From Rhodospirillales bacterium (GTDB taxonomy: Bacteria; Pseudomonadota; Alphaproteobacteria; Rhodospirillales; WMHbin7), in NCBI GenBank assembly GCA_016215555.1, contig JACRJC010000072.1, positions 29,162-93,161 of the forward strand: 64,000 nt of DNA. The letters run 5' to 3'. This document shows, piece by piece, positions 23,397-35,563 of the stretch. Within the stretch, counting starts at the first letter, position 1. Each line of letters opens with the position of its first letter. The notes beneath the pieces are model-generated. The model saw nothing but the letters and a program-made list of their open reading frames with translations, was not told the origin of the DNA and ran no database searches. The position numbers were made by a program, and so were the translations under genes.

Positions 23397-26138
23397 TTAA
23401 TGGGCTGCCCCCCAATGGAGACCGATTCCGGTGTCGGCGACCAGGGGAACCGTCAGGCTGACCGCGCCCTCCATGACCGATTTGACCAGTTGGGCTGTCC
23501 GCTCGGCCTCGGCTTCGGGCGCTTCCACCACCAGTTCGTCATGGACCTGCAGCAGCAGGCGGGCTTGCAGGCCGGCGGCGGTCAGGGCCGGGGGCAGGCG
23601 GATCATGGCCCGCTTGATGATGTCGGCGGCCCCGCCCTGGATGGGGGCGTTGATGGCGGCGCGCTCGGCGAAGCCCCGTTCGCCCTGGTTCTTGGAGGCG
23701 ATGCCGGGCACCTGGCAGCGCCGTCCGAACAGGGTGCTGACATAGCCATTGGCCCGGGCTTCCTCTTTGGTTCTCTCCATATATGTACGGATTTCGGGGA
23801 AGCGGGCCAGATAGGCTTCGATGAAGCGGTTGGCCTCGCCCATCGGAATGCCCAATTGCTGGGCTAGGCCGAAGGCTCCCATGCCGTAGATGATGCCGAA
23901 ATTGATGGCTTTGGCCTGGCGGCGCAACATCGGGTCCATGCCCAAAATGGGCACGCCGAACACCTGCGAGGCGGTGCTGGCATGGATGTCGGCCCCTTGC
24001 GCGAAGGCCTCCTTCAGGGCTTTGACGTCGGCGACATGGGCGACCAGGCGCAGTTCGATCTGCGAATAGTCGGCGGAAATCAGCAGATGGCCGGGCTCGG
24101 CGATGAAGGCCTCGCGGATCTTGCGCCCCTCCTCGCTGCGGATGGGAATGTTCTGCAGATTGGGGTCGGACGAGGACAGGCGGCCCGTGCTGGTCACCGC
24201 CTGCGAGAAGCTGGTATGGACGCGGTTGTTCCTGTCGGCCATGCCGATCAGGGCGTCGGCATAGGTGCTTTTCAGCTTGGCCAGTTGCCGCCATTCCAAC
24301 ACCTTGGCCGGCAGGGCATGGCCGTCGGCGGCCAGGGCTTCCAACACCGATGCGTCGGTGCCCCAGGCCCCGGTCTTGGCGCTTTTCTTGCCGCCGGGCA
24401 GGGACATCTCGTCGAACAGGACTTCGCCCAACTGTTTGGGCGAGCCGATATTGAAGGGCCGCCCGGCCAGATCCTGGGCTTGGGCCTCGAAGCCGGCCAT
24501 GCGCTTGGCGAAGTCGTCGCTAAGGGAGCGCAAGCGCGGGATATCCACCTTGATGCCGGCCTCCTCCATGGCGCCCAGCACCGGCACCAGGGGACGTTCC
24601 AGCTCCTCGTAAACAGCCAGCAGGCGCTGCTGGGCCAGGCGCGGCTTCAAAGTTTGGTGCAGGCACAAGGTGACGTCGGCATCCTCGGCGGCATAGGCCA
24701 GGGCCTTGTCCAGATCGACCTCGGCGAAGGATTTCTGATCCTTGCCCTTGCCGCAGACCTCTTCGTATTTGATGGTCTCGCGGTCCAGATGCAGCCGGGA
24801 CAACTCATCCATGCCGTGCCCGTGCAGCGATCCGTCCAGCACATAGGAAATCAGCATCGTATCGTCGATGGGGACGACGTCGATCTCGTGCCTGGCCAGG
24901 ACATGGCGGTCGTATTTGATGTTCTGGCCGATCTTCAAGACCGACGGCTCTTCCAGCAGCGGCTTCAGAATGCGAAGGGCTTCCTTCATCTCGATCTGCC
25001 GGGGCTTGGGCGAGGGGGGGCTTAAAAGGTCGCCCTGCGCCTTGGCGCCGGTATGGCCCAGCGGGATATAGCAGGCCCGGCCGGGGGCGACCGCCAGCGA
25101 AACCCCGACCAGCCCCGCCGTCAGGGCATCCAGCCCGGTGGTTTCTGTGTCCACCGCCACCAGGCCCAGATCCATGCCTTCCTTGACCCAGGCCTGCAGA
25201 CGCGCTTCGTCCTGGATCAGTTCGTAGCTGGCTTCGGCGGGCGCGGGGGTTGAGACCGGCGTTGCTTCAGCCGCCGCCGCCTGGCCCATCTTGGCCGCCA
25301 GCGAACGAAATTCCATGCGGGTGAAGAAAGCGCGAAGGCGGGCCGGGTCGGGGGCCTGGCGGGCCATGGCGGCAATCGGCAGCGGGGTCGGCGAATCCTC
25401 CTTCAGGCGCACCAGATCGCGCGACATCAGGGCCTTGTCCTTGTTGGCAAGCAAGGTTTCGCGCCGCTTGGGCTGCTTGATCTCGTCGGCCCGGGCCAGC
25501 AGCGTATCCAGATCGCCATAAAAGCCGATCAATTCGGCGGCGGTTTTGACGCCGATGCCGGGCACACCGGGCACATTGTCGGTGGGGTCGCCGATCAGGG
25601 CCTGCACATCGACGACCTTGTCGGGGGCGACGCCGAATTTCAAGGCCACCTCGGCCTCGCCGATGGGTTTGTTCTTCAAAGGATCCAGCAGGCCGACGCC
25701 GGGCCTGACCAACTGCATCAGATCCTTGTCCGAGGAGACGATGGTGACCTCGGCCCCTTGCTCGCGGCCCAGCTTCGCATAGGTGGCGATCAGGTCGTCG
25801 GCCTCGAAGCCCTCAAGCTCGACCTGGGCCACTCCGAAAGCCTCGACCGCCTCGCGGATAAGGGGGAATTGCGGCACCAGTTCTTCGGGCGCCGGCGGGC
25901 GGTGGGCCTTGTAGTCGGGATAGATGTCGTTGCGGAAGGTCTTGCGCCCGGCATCGAAGATCACCGCCAAATGGTCGGCGCCGTTCTCGGTCATCAGGCG
26001 GGTCAGCATGGTGCAAAAGCCGTAGACGGCATTGGTGGGCGTGCCGTCGGAACGGTTCATCATCGGCAGGCCGTGAAAGGCCCTGAAGATGAAACCCGAG
26101 CCGTCGATCAGATACAGATGCTTGAGGGGAGCCGACAA
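23397..26138 (-). CDS. polA: DNA polymerase I
   Basis: The protein has 913 residues, the usual size for a three-domain PolA. Residues 1-290 are the 5'-3' exonuclease (YLIDGSGFIFRAFHGLP, VSSDKDLMQL). About 310-510 is the 3'-5' exonuclease with VAVDTETTGLD, which keeps the DxE motif. The rest is the family A polymerase with SADYSQIELR (motif A), RRQAKAINFGIIYGMG (motif B) and LLQVHDELVVEAP (motif C). It fills gaps and replaces RNA primers during replication and repair. It lies 3 bases after the zinc-finger gene. Confidence 0.97.
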   Translation of the reverse strand: MSAPLKHLYLIDGSGFIFRAFHGLPMMNRSDGTPTNAVYGFCTMLTRLMTENGADHLAVIFDAGRKTFRNDIYPDYKAHRPPAPEELVPQFPLIREAVEAFGVAQVELEGFEADDLIATYAKLGREQGAEVTIVSSDKDLMQLVRPGVGLLDPLKNKPIGEAEVALKFGVAPDKVVDVQALIGDPTDNVPGVPGIGVKTAAELIGFYGDLDTLLARADEIKQPKRRETLLANKDKALMSRDLVRLKEDSPTPLPIAAMARQAPDPARLRAFFTRMEFRSLAAKMGQAAAAEATPVSTPAPAEASYELIQDEARLQAWVKEGMDLGLVAVDTETTGLDALTAGLVGVSLAVAPGRACYIPLGHTGAKAQGDLLSPPSPKPRQIEMKEALRILKPLLEEPSVLKIGQNIKYDRHVLARHEIDVVPIDDTMLISYVLDGSLHGHGMDELSRLHLDRETIKYEEVCGKGKDQKSFAEVDLDKALAYAAEDADVTLCLHQTLKPRLAQQRLLAVYEELERPLVPVLGAMEEAGIKVDIPRLRSLSDDFAKRMAGFEAQAQDLAGRPFNIGSPKQLGEVLFDEMSLPGGKKSAKTGAWGTDASVLEALAADGHALPAKVLEWRQLAKLKSTYADALIGMADRNNRVHTSFSQAVTSTGRLSSSDPNLQNIPIRSEEGRKIREAFIAEPGHLLISADYSQIELRLVAHVADVKALKEAFAQGADIHASTASQVFGVPILGMDPMLRRQAKAINFGIIYGMGAFGLAQQLGIPMGEANRFIEAYLARFPEIRTYMERTKEEARANGYVSTLFGRRCQVPGIASKNQGERGFAERAAINAPIQGGAADIIKRAMIRLPPALTAAGLQARLLLQVHDELVVEAPEAEAERTAQLVKSVMEGAVSLTVPLVADTGIGLHWGAAH

Positions 26139-26141
26139 TGG

Positions 26142-26327
26142 TTAATGGCCGCCATCGGGCGAAACGCCGTCCTTCAGCCGGAACAGGCGTCCGCAATAGG
26201 GGCATTCGGCCTGGCGGTTGGCCTCGATCTTCAAGAAAACCAGAGGATGGCCCAGGGCGCCCTCGCCGCCGTCGCAGCCCACGATCCCGGTTTCGACGGT
26301 CACGACATCCTGCTGTTGGGGCTTCAT
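26142..26327 (-). CDS. CHCC zinc-finger domain protein
   Basis: This 61-residue protein is close to the NDUFS6/zf-CHCC family. The ligands C18, H27, C42 and C45 (CPYCGRLFRL) fit the CHCC zinc site, and GHPLVFLKIE is the conserved lead-in. Eukaryotic homologues are accessory subunits of complex I; the bacterial role is not established. It precedes polA by 3 bases and probably shares its transcript, an alphaproteobacterial linkage I infer from position only. Confidence 0.85.
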   Translation of the reverse strand: MKPQQQDVVTVETGIVGCDGGEGALGHPLVFLKIEANRQAECPYCGRLFRLKDGVSPDGGH

Positions 26328-26464
26328 GGCGGTCCTCGGTTCGAAAGGGAGCTGTCGGGGGATGATAACCGATGGATGCCGGGCCGCAACAGGGCTTTCA
26401 AGGGCAACTTTGTGTGTGAACCCCCCTTGCCCCCGGGGCGGGCCAGCATGATATAGTCCCGGGC

Positions 26465-27268
26465 ATGAAAGCTCTGCGCCGCCCTTCCCTTATCGGAACC
26501 TCCGCCCTGGCCCTGGCCCTATTGACCATGGCCGCCTGCTCCTCGAAGGACGACGAATATGTCGAGCGGCCGGTCGAGGAACTCTACAACGAAGCCATGG
26601 ACAGCCTGCAAAAGGGCAATCTGCCCAAGGCTGCCCACGGTTTCGACGAGGTCGAGCGCCAGCACCCCTATTCGGCCTGGGCCACCCAGGCCCAGTTGCA
26701 GGCCGCCTATACCAATTACGAGGCCCGCAAATACGACGATGCCATCCTGGCCCTTGACCGTTTCATCCAGTTGCATCCCGGGCACCGCAACGTCGCCTAC
26801 GCCTATTACCTGAAGGGTCTGTGCTATTACGACCAGATCGCCGATGTCGGGCGCGATCAAAGAATGACGGCGATGGCCCTGGAGTCGCTGTCCGAGGTGC
26901 TGACGCGCTTTCCCTCCAGCCGCTATGCCCGTGACGCCCAACTGAAGATCGATCTGACCCGTGACCATCTGGCCGGCAAGGAAATGACCGTCGGGCGCTA
27001 TTACCAGCAGCAGGGCCATTTCCTGGCCGCCATCAACCGCTACAAGGTGGTGGTCGATCAATATCAGACCACCACCCACGTGCCCGAGGCCCTGCACCGC
27101 TTGGTCGAATGCTATGAATCGCTGGGCTTGACCGAGGAAGCCAAGAAGATGGCCGGCGTTCTCGGCCACAATTTCCCGGGCAGCGAATGGTATATCGACA
27201 GCTACGAGAATGTCGAAAACGTCAAGGTGCGCACCATCAAGGAAAAGCCTTGGTGGAAACCGTGGTAA
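26465..27268 (+). CDS. bamD: Outer membrane assembly lipoprotein BamD
   Basis: The protein has 267 residues with a lipoprotein signal: a hydrophobic core, then LTMAAC with Cys25 as the lipidated residue. Tetratricopeptide-like repeats follow (YNEAMDSLQKGNLPKAAHGFDEVERQHPYSAWA in part). It is the essential lipoprotein of the BAM complex that inserts beta-barrel proteins into the outer membrane. It is followed after 14 bases by recN, a bamD-recN-ligA order common in alphaproteobacteria. Confidence 0.95.
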   Translation: MKALRRPSLIGTSALALALLTMAACSSKDDEYVERPVEELYNEAMDSLQKGNLPKAAHGFDEVERQHPYSAWATQAQLQAAYTNYEARKYDDAILALDRFIQLHPGHRNVAYAYYLKGLCYYDQIADVGRDQRMTAMALESLSEVLTRFPSSRYARDAQLKIDLTRDHLAGKEMTVGRYYQQQGHFLAAINRYKVVVDQYQTTTHVPEALHRLVECYESLGLTEEAKKMAGVLGHNFPGSEWYIDSYENVENVKVRTIKEKPWWKPW

Positions 27269-27282
27269 TCTAGGACGTTCGG

Positions 27283-31076
<3,794 letters not shown>

Positions 31077-31086
31077 CCCGTAGCGG

Positions 31087-31230
31087 CCATCCTTCGAGAC
31101 GGCGGCTTTGCCGCCTCCTCAGGATGAGGTCGTGGGCTTATTTCAAGGAGTTATCCTCATGCTGAGGAGGATGCGAAGCATCCGTCTCGAAGCACGAGGA
31201 TAAAGGCGCTTTCTACAAACTGGTATAATT
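31087..31230. repeat. Intergenic palindromic repeat, copy A
   Basis: A 144-base element begins CCATCCTTCGAGACGG and ends near TGGTATAA. It has inner inverted repeats (CTCCTCAGGATGAGG against CCTCATGCTGAGGAGG; TTCGAGACGG against CCGTCTCGAA). A close copy lies at 52884-53028. It occupies the gap after ligA and can fold into a long cruciform. Confidence 0.85.
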
Positions 31231-31291
31231 CAGCCTACATTCAGGTGACGAGGCTTAGCTTGCGGACAGATTGGTTTGCAAGGAGCTTTTC

Positions 31292-31423
31292 ATGTTCAAA
31301 AGAACCCTGGCTTTCATTTTATTGGGCATCGTGCTGGCGGGCGCCGGCGCAGCCGCCATGGGCAATTTCGTTCCCGGCGGCGGCCATCATTCCGAACGCG
31401 GCCATGACGGGGATGACGACTGA
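31292..31423 (+). CDS. Small secreted or membrane peptide, His/Asp-rich tail
   Basis: This 43-residue product begins MFKRTLAFILLGIVLAGAG and ends in a Gly/His/Asp-rich tail (two His in a row, then a run of Asp). The first 23 residues form a signal peptide or single membrane anchor; the tail could bind a metal. AAGGAG lies upstream of the ATG. Its TGA overlaps the start of the cytochrome b gene (TGATGA), so the two are translated together. I do not recognise a family. Confidence 0.6.
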   Translation: MFKRTLAFILLGIVLAGAGAAAMGNFVPGGGHHSERGHDGDDD

Positions 31424-32040
31424 TGAAGACTCACACATGTCCCTCAGGCGCCGGGCGCGTTCCTTCGGAACGCTTGGCTTGCGCCGGGACGGAGCCCGGC
31501 GCGCGGGCCTTGCCCGCGTCAAAGCCGCCTGGCCAGGGGGGCAAGCCGCTTGGAATTAGCTTCAATCTGCTGCTGTTCTGGCACGGGCTGTTTGCCGGTT
31601 CCTACATCGTCGCTTTCGTAAGCGACGATGTCATGGGCATGCATATCGCCGCCGGCTGGTTCGTGATTCTGTTGGGGACCTTCCGGCTGCTGGTGGCCTT
31701 GATGGCGCCCGAGAAATCCCCCTGGTCGCTGCCCTGGCCCAATGCGGTTCTGGTCAACGCCTTCAAGCGGCATTTGAATGCCGCCGATCCGGCCCTGCTT
31801 CAGGGCCGCAATCTGCTGATCATAGCCTCGGGCCTGCTGGTGCTGATGGGGGCGGTGCTGGCCTCGCTGTCGGGCTATCTGCCCTCCGACGACCTGCATG
31901 AAGGCATCGCCAACTTCTCGCTGGCGATCATCCTCGGCCATATCGGTCTGATCCTGATTTCCCAGGGCTTGAAGCGCGTCAAAGCGGGCGCGTCTGGCGC
32001 TCCAGCCAAGCCTGGGTCTTCCTTTCAAGTCTCCCGCTGA
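31423..32040 (+). CDS. Four-helix b-type cytochrome (cytochrome b561-like)
   Basis: The protein has 205 residues and four membrane helices after residue 45. H54, H74, H159 and H173 lie in or at the ends of helices and fit two haem-binding pairs, as in cytochrome b561 and hydrogenase-type cytochrome b. It would move electrons across or within the inner membrane. Residues 10-40 are odd: they are encoded by three consecutive perfect hairpins (see the repeat entry) and look like an in-frame insertion in the N-terminal tail. It is coupled to the small peptide upstream and overlaps the convergent aminopeptidase gene by 62 bases. Confidence 0.75.
   Translation: MKTHTCPSGAGRVPSERLACAGTEPGARALPASKPPGQGGKPLGISFNLLLFWHGLFAGSYIVAFVSDDVMGMHIAAGWFVILLGTFRLLVALMAPEKSPWSLPWPNAVLVNAFKRHLNAADPALLQGRNLLIIASGLLVLMGAVLASLSGYLPSDDLHEGIANFSLAIILGHIGLILISQGLKRVKAGASGAPAKPGSSFQVSR
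31457..31518. repeat. Triple-hairpin palindromic element inside the cytochrome b gene
   Basis: Three perfect stems lie end to end: 31457-31463 with 31467-31473, 31481-31488 with 31495-31502, and 31502-31508 with 31512-31518. Between stems one and two is TTGGCTT. A related string with CGCTTGGCTT and a GGGCC/GGCCC stem is at 49121-49184. Here it stays in frame and adds about 25 residues. Confidence 0.65.
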
Positions 32041-33754
32041 ACGCCTTTCTTATCCCCAGATGATAGGCGTTGAGCCAGTCGCGCTCGGGTTTCGCAAGAA
32101 GCCTGGGCGCGATCAGGCGCAAATCGATGGGGGCCTTGGTCAGGATCTCGAAACGCAGCATCTCGCGCTCGCCGCCCTTGGCCTTGGCGGCGGGAACGAC
32201 CAGGCCCAAGCTTTCGATGCGGATGCCAAAAGCCCCTGGCCGGTAATAGCCGGGTTCGATGGACAGAATCATGCCCTCTTCCAGCGCCGCGCCTGGGCCC
32301 GACTTGGCGATGCGTCCCGGCCCTTCATGGACGGACAGATAGCTGCCGACGCCGTGCCCGGTGCCGTGATCGTAATCGAGCCCGGCTTGCCACAGGAATT
32401 GGCGAGCCAGGGCGTCCAACTGCAAGCCGGTGGTGCCCCTGGGAAATACCGCCGAGGCCAGGGCGATATGGCCCTTCAGCACCAGCGTGAACATCCGCTT
32501 CATATCGGGGCTTGGCGAACCCGGTCCGATGAAAACCGTGCGCGTGACGTCGGTGGTGCCGTCCAGATATTGGCCGCCGGAATCGAGCAGGAAGGGCTGG
32601 CCCGCCTTCAACAGCGCGTCGCGCCCTTTCCTGGCCCGGTAATGGACGATGGCGCCGTTGGCGCCCGCGGCGGCGATGGTGGCGAAGCTGGGGCCCTGCG
32701 CCAACTCTTCCCGGGCCCGCCAATGGTCGGCCAACTCGGCGGCGGCGCTTTCGCGCATCCCCGCCTTCAAGCCGTGCAGCGTTCGGATCAGGGCCCGTCC
32801 GTCGCGCCAATGCGCCGCCCGGGCCCCCTCGATTTCCGTCTTGTTCTTGCAAGCCTTCAGCCTCAGGCAGGGATCGGCGCCCTCGGTGATGCGAGCGCCT
32901 GAGAATTTCAAGGCGTCGTAGAGCAGCAAGGGCGTTTGCTTGGGATCGAGATGGACGCATTTGCAGGCCTGGCCCAATTCCTTCAGATGAGCCAGCAAGC
33001 TGTTGGGTGGATGCAGCCGCACATCCCGGTCGAGGAAGAAATCCAGCCGGCGATGGTCCAAGAACAGATCGACGCCGCCCAACCTGTCCAGAATTGCAAA
33101 GGCGCGCAGCAGGGGCGCATAGGGAATGTCGCGCCCGCGAATGTTCAAAAGCCAGCACAGCGTGTCGGGAGCGCAAATCAGCAGCCGGTCGGATTGTTCC
33201 CGGGCCAGCAAAGCGGCGACACGAGCCCGCTTGTCCTTCGAACTTTCGCCGGCATGGGCCAGCGGCTGGGCTTCGACCGCCGAGGCGGGCGGGGCGGGGC
33301 GGTCCGTCCACAAGCCGTCGATGGGGTTGACTTCCAGCCAGCGGAGCAGGGCGTTGGCCTTGGCGCAGGATTTCTCCAGGCCCAGGGCGCCGTCGGCGCT
33401 GACCAGCCAGGGATCGGCGCCCAGGCTTTGACCGGGCTTCAGACGGCTGGCCAGCCAGTCGTTCAGGGATTGGGCGGATGTCGGAACGATCTCGTAAAGC
33501 GCCGGATCGCCTTCCTTGGCCGCTTGCAGCGTATAGCGCCCATCGACGAACAAAAAGGCCTTGTTCTTCAAGATGACGGCCTGGCCCATCGAGCCGGTGA
33601 AGCCAGAAATCCAGGCCAGGCGGCGGTCCGAGGCCGGCACATATTCGCTTTGGAAAGCGTCGGCGCTGGGCACCAGCAGGGCGTCCAGCTTCATCAAGGC
33701 CATCTGCTTGCGCAGTTTTTTCATTCTGGATGCGATGTCGCCGGCTGGGGTCAT
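31979..33754 (-). CDS. pepP: Aminopeptidase P family (M24) Xaa-Pro peptidase
   Basis: The protein has 591 residues, the size of the long three-domain aminopeptidase P. The first two creatinase-like domains (SGFTGSMGQAVIL near 50) precede the M24 catalytic domain. Metal ligands are visible: the aspartates of DSGGQYLDGTTDVTRT, His of HGVGSYLSVHEGP and Glu of ILSIEPGYY. It removes N-terminal residues before proline in the cytoplasm. Its 3' end overlaps the convergent cytochrome b gene by 62 bases; both ends fit their families. The symbol is by family, not by orthology. Confidence 0.9.
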   Translation of the reverse strand: MTPAGDIASRMKKLRKQMALMKLDALLVPSADAFQSEYVPASDRRLAWISGFTGSMGQAVILKNKAFLFVDGRYTLQAAKEGDPALYEIVPTSAQSLNDWLASRLKPGQSLGADPWLVSADGALGLEKSCAKANALLRWLEVNPIDGLWTDRPAPPASAVEAQPLAHAGESSKDKRARVAALLAREQSDRLLICAPDTLCWLLNIRGRDIPYAPLLRAFAILDRLGGVDLFLDHRRLDFFLDRDVRLHPPNSLLAHLKELGQACKCVHLDPKQTPLLLYDALKFSGARITEGADPCLRLKACKNKTEIEGARAAHWRDGRALIRTLHGLKAGMRESAAAELADHWRAREELAQGPSFATIAAAGANGAIVHYRARKGRDALLKAGQPFLLDSGGQYLDGTTDVTRTVFIGPGSPSPDMKRMFTLVLKGHIALASAVFPRGTTGLQLDALARQFLWQAGLDYDHGTGHGVGSYLSVHEGPGRIAKSGPGAALEEGMILSIEPGYYRPGAFGIRIESLGLVVPAAKAKGGEREMLRFEILTKAPIDLRLIAPRLLAKPERDWLNAYHLGIRKAFSGRLERKTQAWLERQTRPL

Positions 33755-33838
33755 GGCCCGTCCTTTCTTCCTTGAAAATAGGGAGAAAGCAGGGGCGCGG
33801 CAATAAGGCTGGAAATATCAGCAATACTGACCTATATT

Positions 33839-33949
33839 ATGCTGCAGTGCAATATCGCATGCGCGAACACAACTGGAAGGCCGGACCCTATGTGGCCCTA
33901 TACCGACGAAGAGACCGACTGGCTGACGGACCCTGGCCTTGCGATCTGA
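33839..33949 (+). CDS. Possible small peptide ORF
   Basis: An ATG at 33839 opens 36 codons; an inner ATG at 33890 opens 19 codons beginning MWPYTDEETDWL. The inner part is acidic and amphipathic, unlike random high-GC translation, but no ribosome site is clear. Its family is unknown and it may not be a gene. Confidence 0.22.
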   Translation: MLQCNIACANTTGRPDPMWPYTDEETDWLTDPGLAI

Positions 33950-34072
33950 CCCCGCCTGACCGATGTCGCAATCGGTCAGAATGGTTAACGCGCCTTAACC
34001 CCTTGACACTTGACATCTTGTGTGTGCAACGGCCATAGTCTACCAACTTTGGTAGGGGCGGAGCCGAGTCGC
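33950..34072 (+). promoter_or_regulatory. Promoter region of the AMIN/beta-barrel gene
   Basis: Two overlapping TTGACA-type -35 candidates lie at 34003-34008 and 34010-34015; the second is followed after 18 bases by CATAGT (34034-34039). A palindrome CTACCA-ACTT-TGGTAG sits at 34040-34055, just past the likely start of transcription. It could be an operator; a similar TACCA-AAA-TGGTA lies at 36907-36919. Confidence 0.45.
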
Positions 34073-35563
34073 ATGTCACCCACACGAATCCTGATGCTGG
34101 CTGGAGTAAGCGCCGTCGCGCTTGCCGTGGCCTCGGCAGGCGTGCTGGGGATGCTCGATTCCCAGCCGGTCAGGTCCGAGCGCGTGTCGCTGGCCATGCC
34201 GCCGACGCTTGACATGGTGGCCTTCGACAACGAAGAAACCGAAATCGATGCCTCCTTCGGCCCCGCCATGCCCCTGGCCGCCCAACTGGCGGCGGGCGAA
34301 AGCGGCAATCCTTTGGCCGTGCCGCCTTCCGCGAACGAGGAAGACGAGCCGCCCCGCCCCCAGGCGGCGCCGATCCCCCTGGTTCAAGGTCCGGCCCCCC
34401 TGGCGGCGCCGGTCGAGGACAAGCCGGCTTCGTCCGCTCCAGTTCCGGCTCCCGCCCCCGCTTCAGTGCCCGTCATGTCCGACGCCCAGGCATCGGTCCA
34501 GGGCCTGCGGGTCGGGCGCAGCGGCGACAAGACCCGCGTCATCATCGATCTGTCGGGCAGCACCGATTTCGCCTATTCGGTTGGCAAGGACGGCAAGTCG
34601 GTCTCGGTCGTGCTGCCGGGCGCCGCTTGGAAGGCGGCGGCCAAGGGCAGCACCAAGGCCGGCGGCCGCATCACCGGCTATGAATATCAGGCCGTCGATG
34701 GCGGCTCGAAAGTGATTCTGTCGGCCAACGAGCCGGTGGAAGTCATTCAGGTCGAGCCGCATCCCGGCAACGGCCAAGGCTATCAATTGGTCATCGATCT
34801 GGTCGATACCCAGGGCGCTCAGGTGCGCCGTGGCGGTCTGGCCTTCTGGACCACCAAGGAAACCCCGGGCCAGGTGGTCGAAGCCATGCCGCCCTCGGCG
34901 CCCGAACCGGCCGCACCCCCGGCTCCCAAGGTCGCCGATGCCAGCGCCTCCAAGTCCGAGCCGCTGCCGACGATGGCCGATTACAAGAAGGCCCGCGACT
35001 GGTCGGGCTTCTATGCCGGGCTGCAGTCGGGCTACGACATGTCGCAAACCAAGGAAAGCCATTCCGTGCGCGGCTCGAAGACCCATAATGTCAACGGTCC
35101 CGAAGGCGGCGTCTTTCTGGGCTGGGGCAAGCAATATGGCGCGCTTTACTGGGGCGTGGAAATGGGCGGCGGCTATGCCGGGGCTTCGGCCAAGCAGAGC
35201 GTCAACAACGGCAACCATGAATTGTCGAAGGATTGGAGCTATAACGGCGCGCTGCGCGTCGGACTGCCGGTCCTGGACGATGGCCTAGTCTATGTGAAAG
35301 GCGGCTATCAGGCCGCCAAATACAAGCTGAAAAGCAACCGTCCCAGCGACACCCCGGCCTCCAGCATCAATGATTCGGCCTGGACCCACGGTCCGGTGGC
35401 CGGCGTCGGCTTCGACTATCTGGTTCACGACAATTGGTTCGTGCGCACAGAAGCCAGCTACGCTTTCTACAGCGCGATGAAATACACCGACAGCGCCGGC
35501 GGCACCGGCAAGATCACGCCCAACGACATCAATCTCCACCTTGGCGTGGCCTATAAATTCTGA
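34073..35563 (+). CDS. AMIN-domain / outer membrane beta-barrel fusion protein
   Basis: The protein has 496 residues from ATG 34073. Residues 1-25 are a signal peptide or anchor. Residues 75-135 are Pro/Ala-rich. Residues 140-245 resemble an AMIN domain (VQGLRVGRSGDKTRVIIDLSG), a beta-rich peptidoglycan- or envelope-binding fold known from AmiC and type IV pilus secretins. Residues 308-496 are an eight-strand-type barrel of the Omp25/porin family: WSGFYAGLQSGYD at its start, ending GVAYKF with a terminal Phe. It would be an outer membrane protein with a long periplasmic arm holding the cell wall. I am not aware of a named protein with this layout. Confidence 0.75.
   Translation: MSPTRILMLAGVSAVALAVASAGVLGMLDSQPVRSERVSLAMPPTLDMVAFDNEETEIDASFGPAMPLAAQLAAGESGNPLAVPPSANEEDEPPRPQAAPIPLVQGPAPLAAPVEDKPASSAPVPAPAPASVPVMSDAQASVQGLRVGRSGDKTRVIIDLSGSTDFAYSVGKDGKSVSVVLPGAAWKAAAKGSTKAGGRITGYEYQAVDGGSKVILSANEPVEVIQVEPHPGNGQGYQLVIDLVDTQGAQVRRGGLAFWTTKETPGQVVEAMPPSAPEPAAPPAPKVADASASKSEPLPTMADYKKARDWSGFYAGLQSGYDMSQTKESHSVRGSKTHNVNGPEGGVFLGWGKQYGALYWGVEMGGGYAGASAKQSVNNGNHELSKDWSYNGALRVGLPVLDDGLVYVKGGYQAAKYKLKSNRPSDTPASSINDSAWTHGPVAGVGFDYLVHDNWFVRTEASYAFYSAMKYTDSAGGTGKITPNDINLHLGVAYKF

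Noticed and set aside
26135..26365. Plus-strand frame beginning MVNGRHRAKRRPSAGT over the zinc-finger gene
   Set aside because: It is the antisense shadow of the CHCC zinc-finger gene, whose four ligands and family match are clear.
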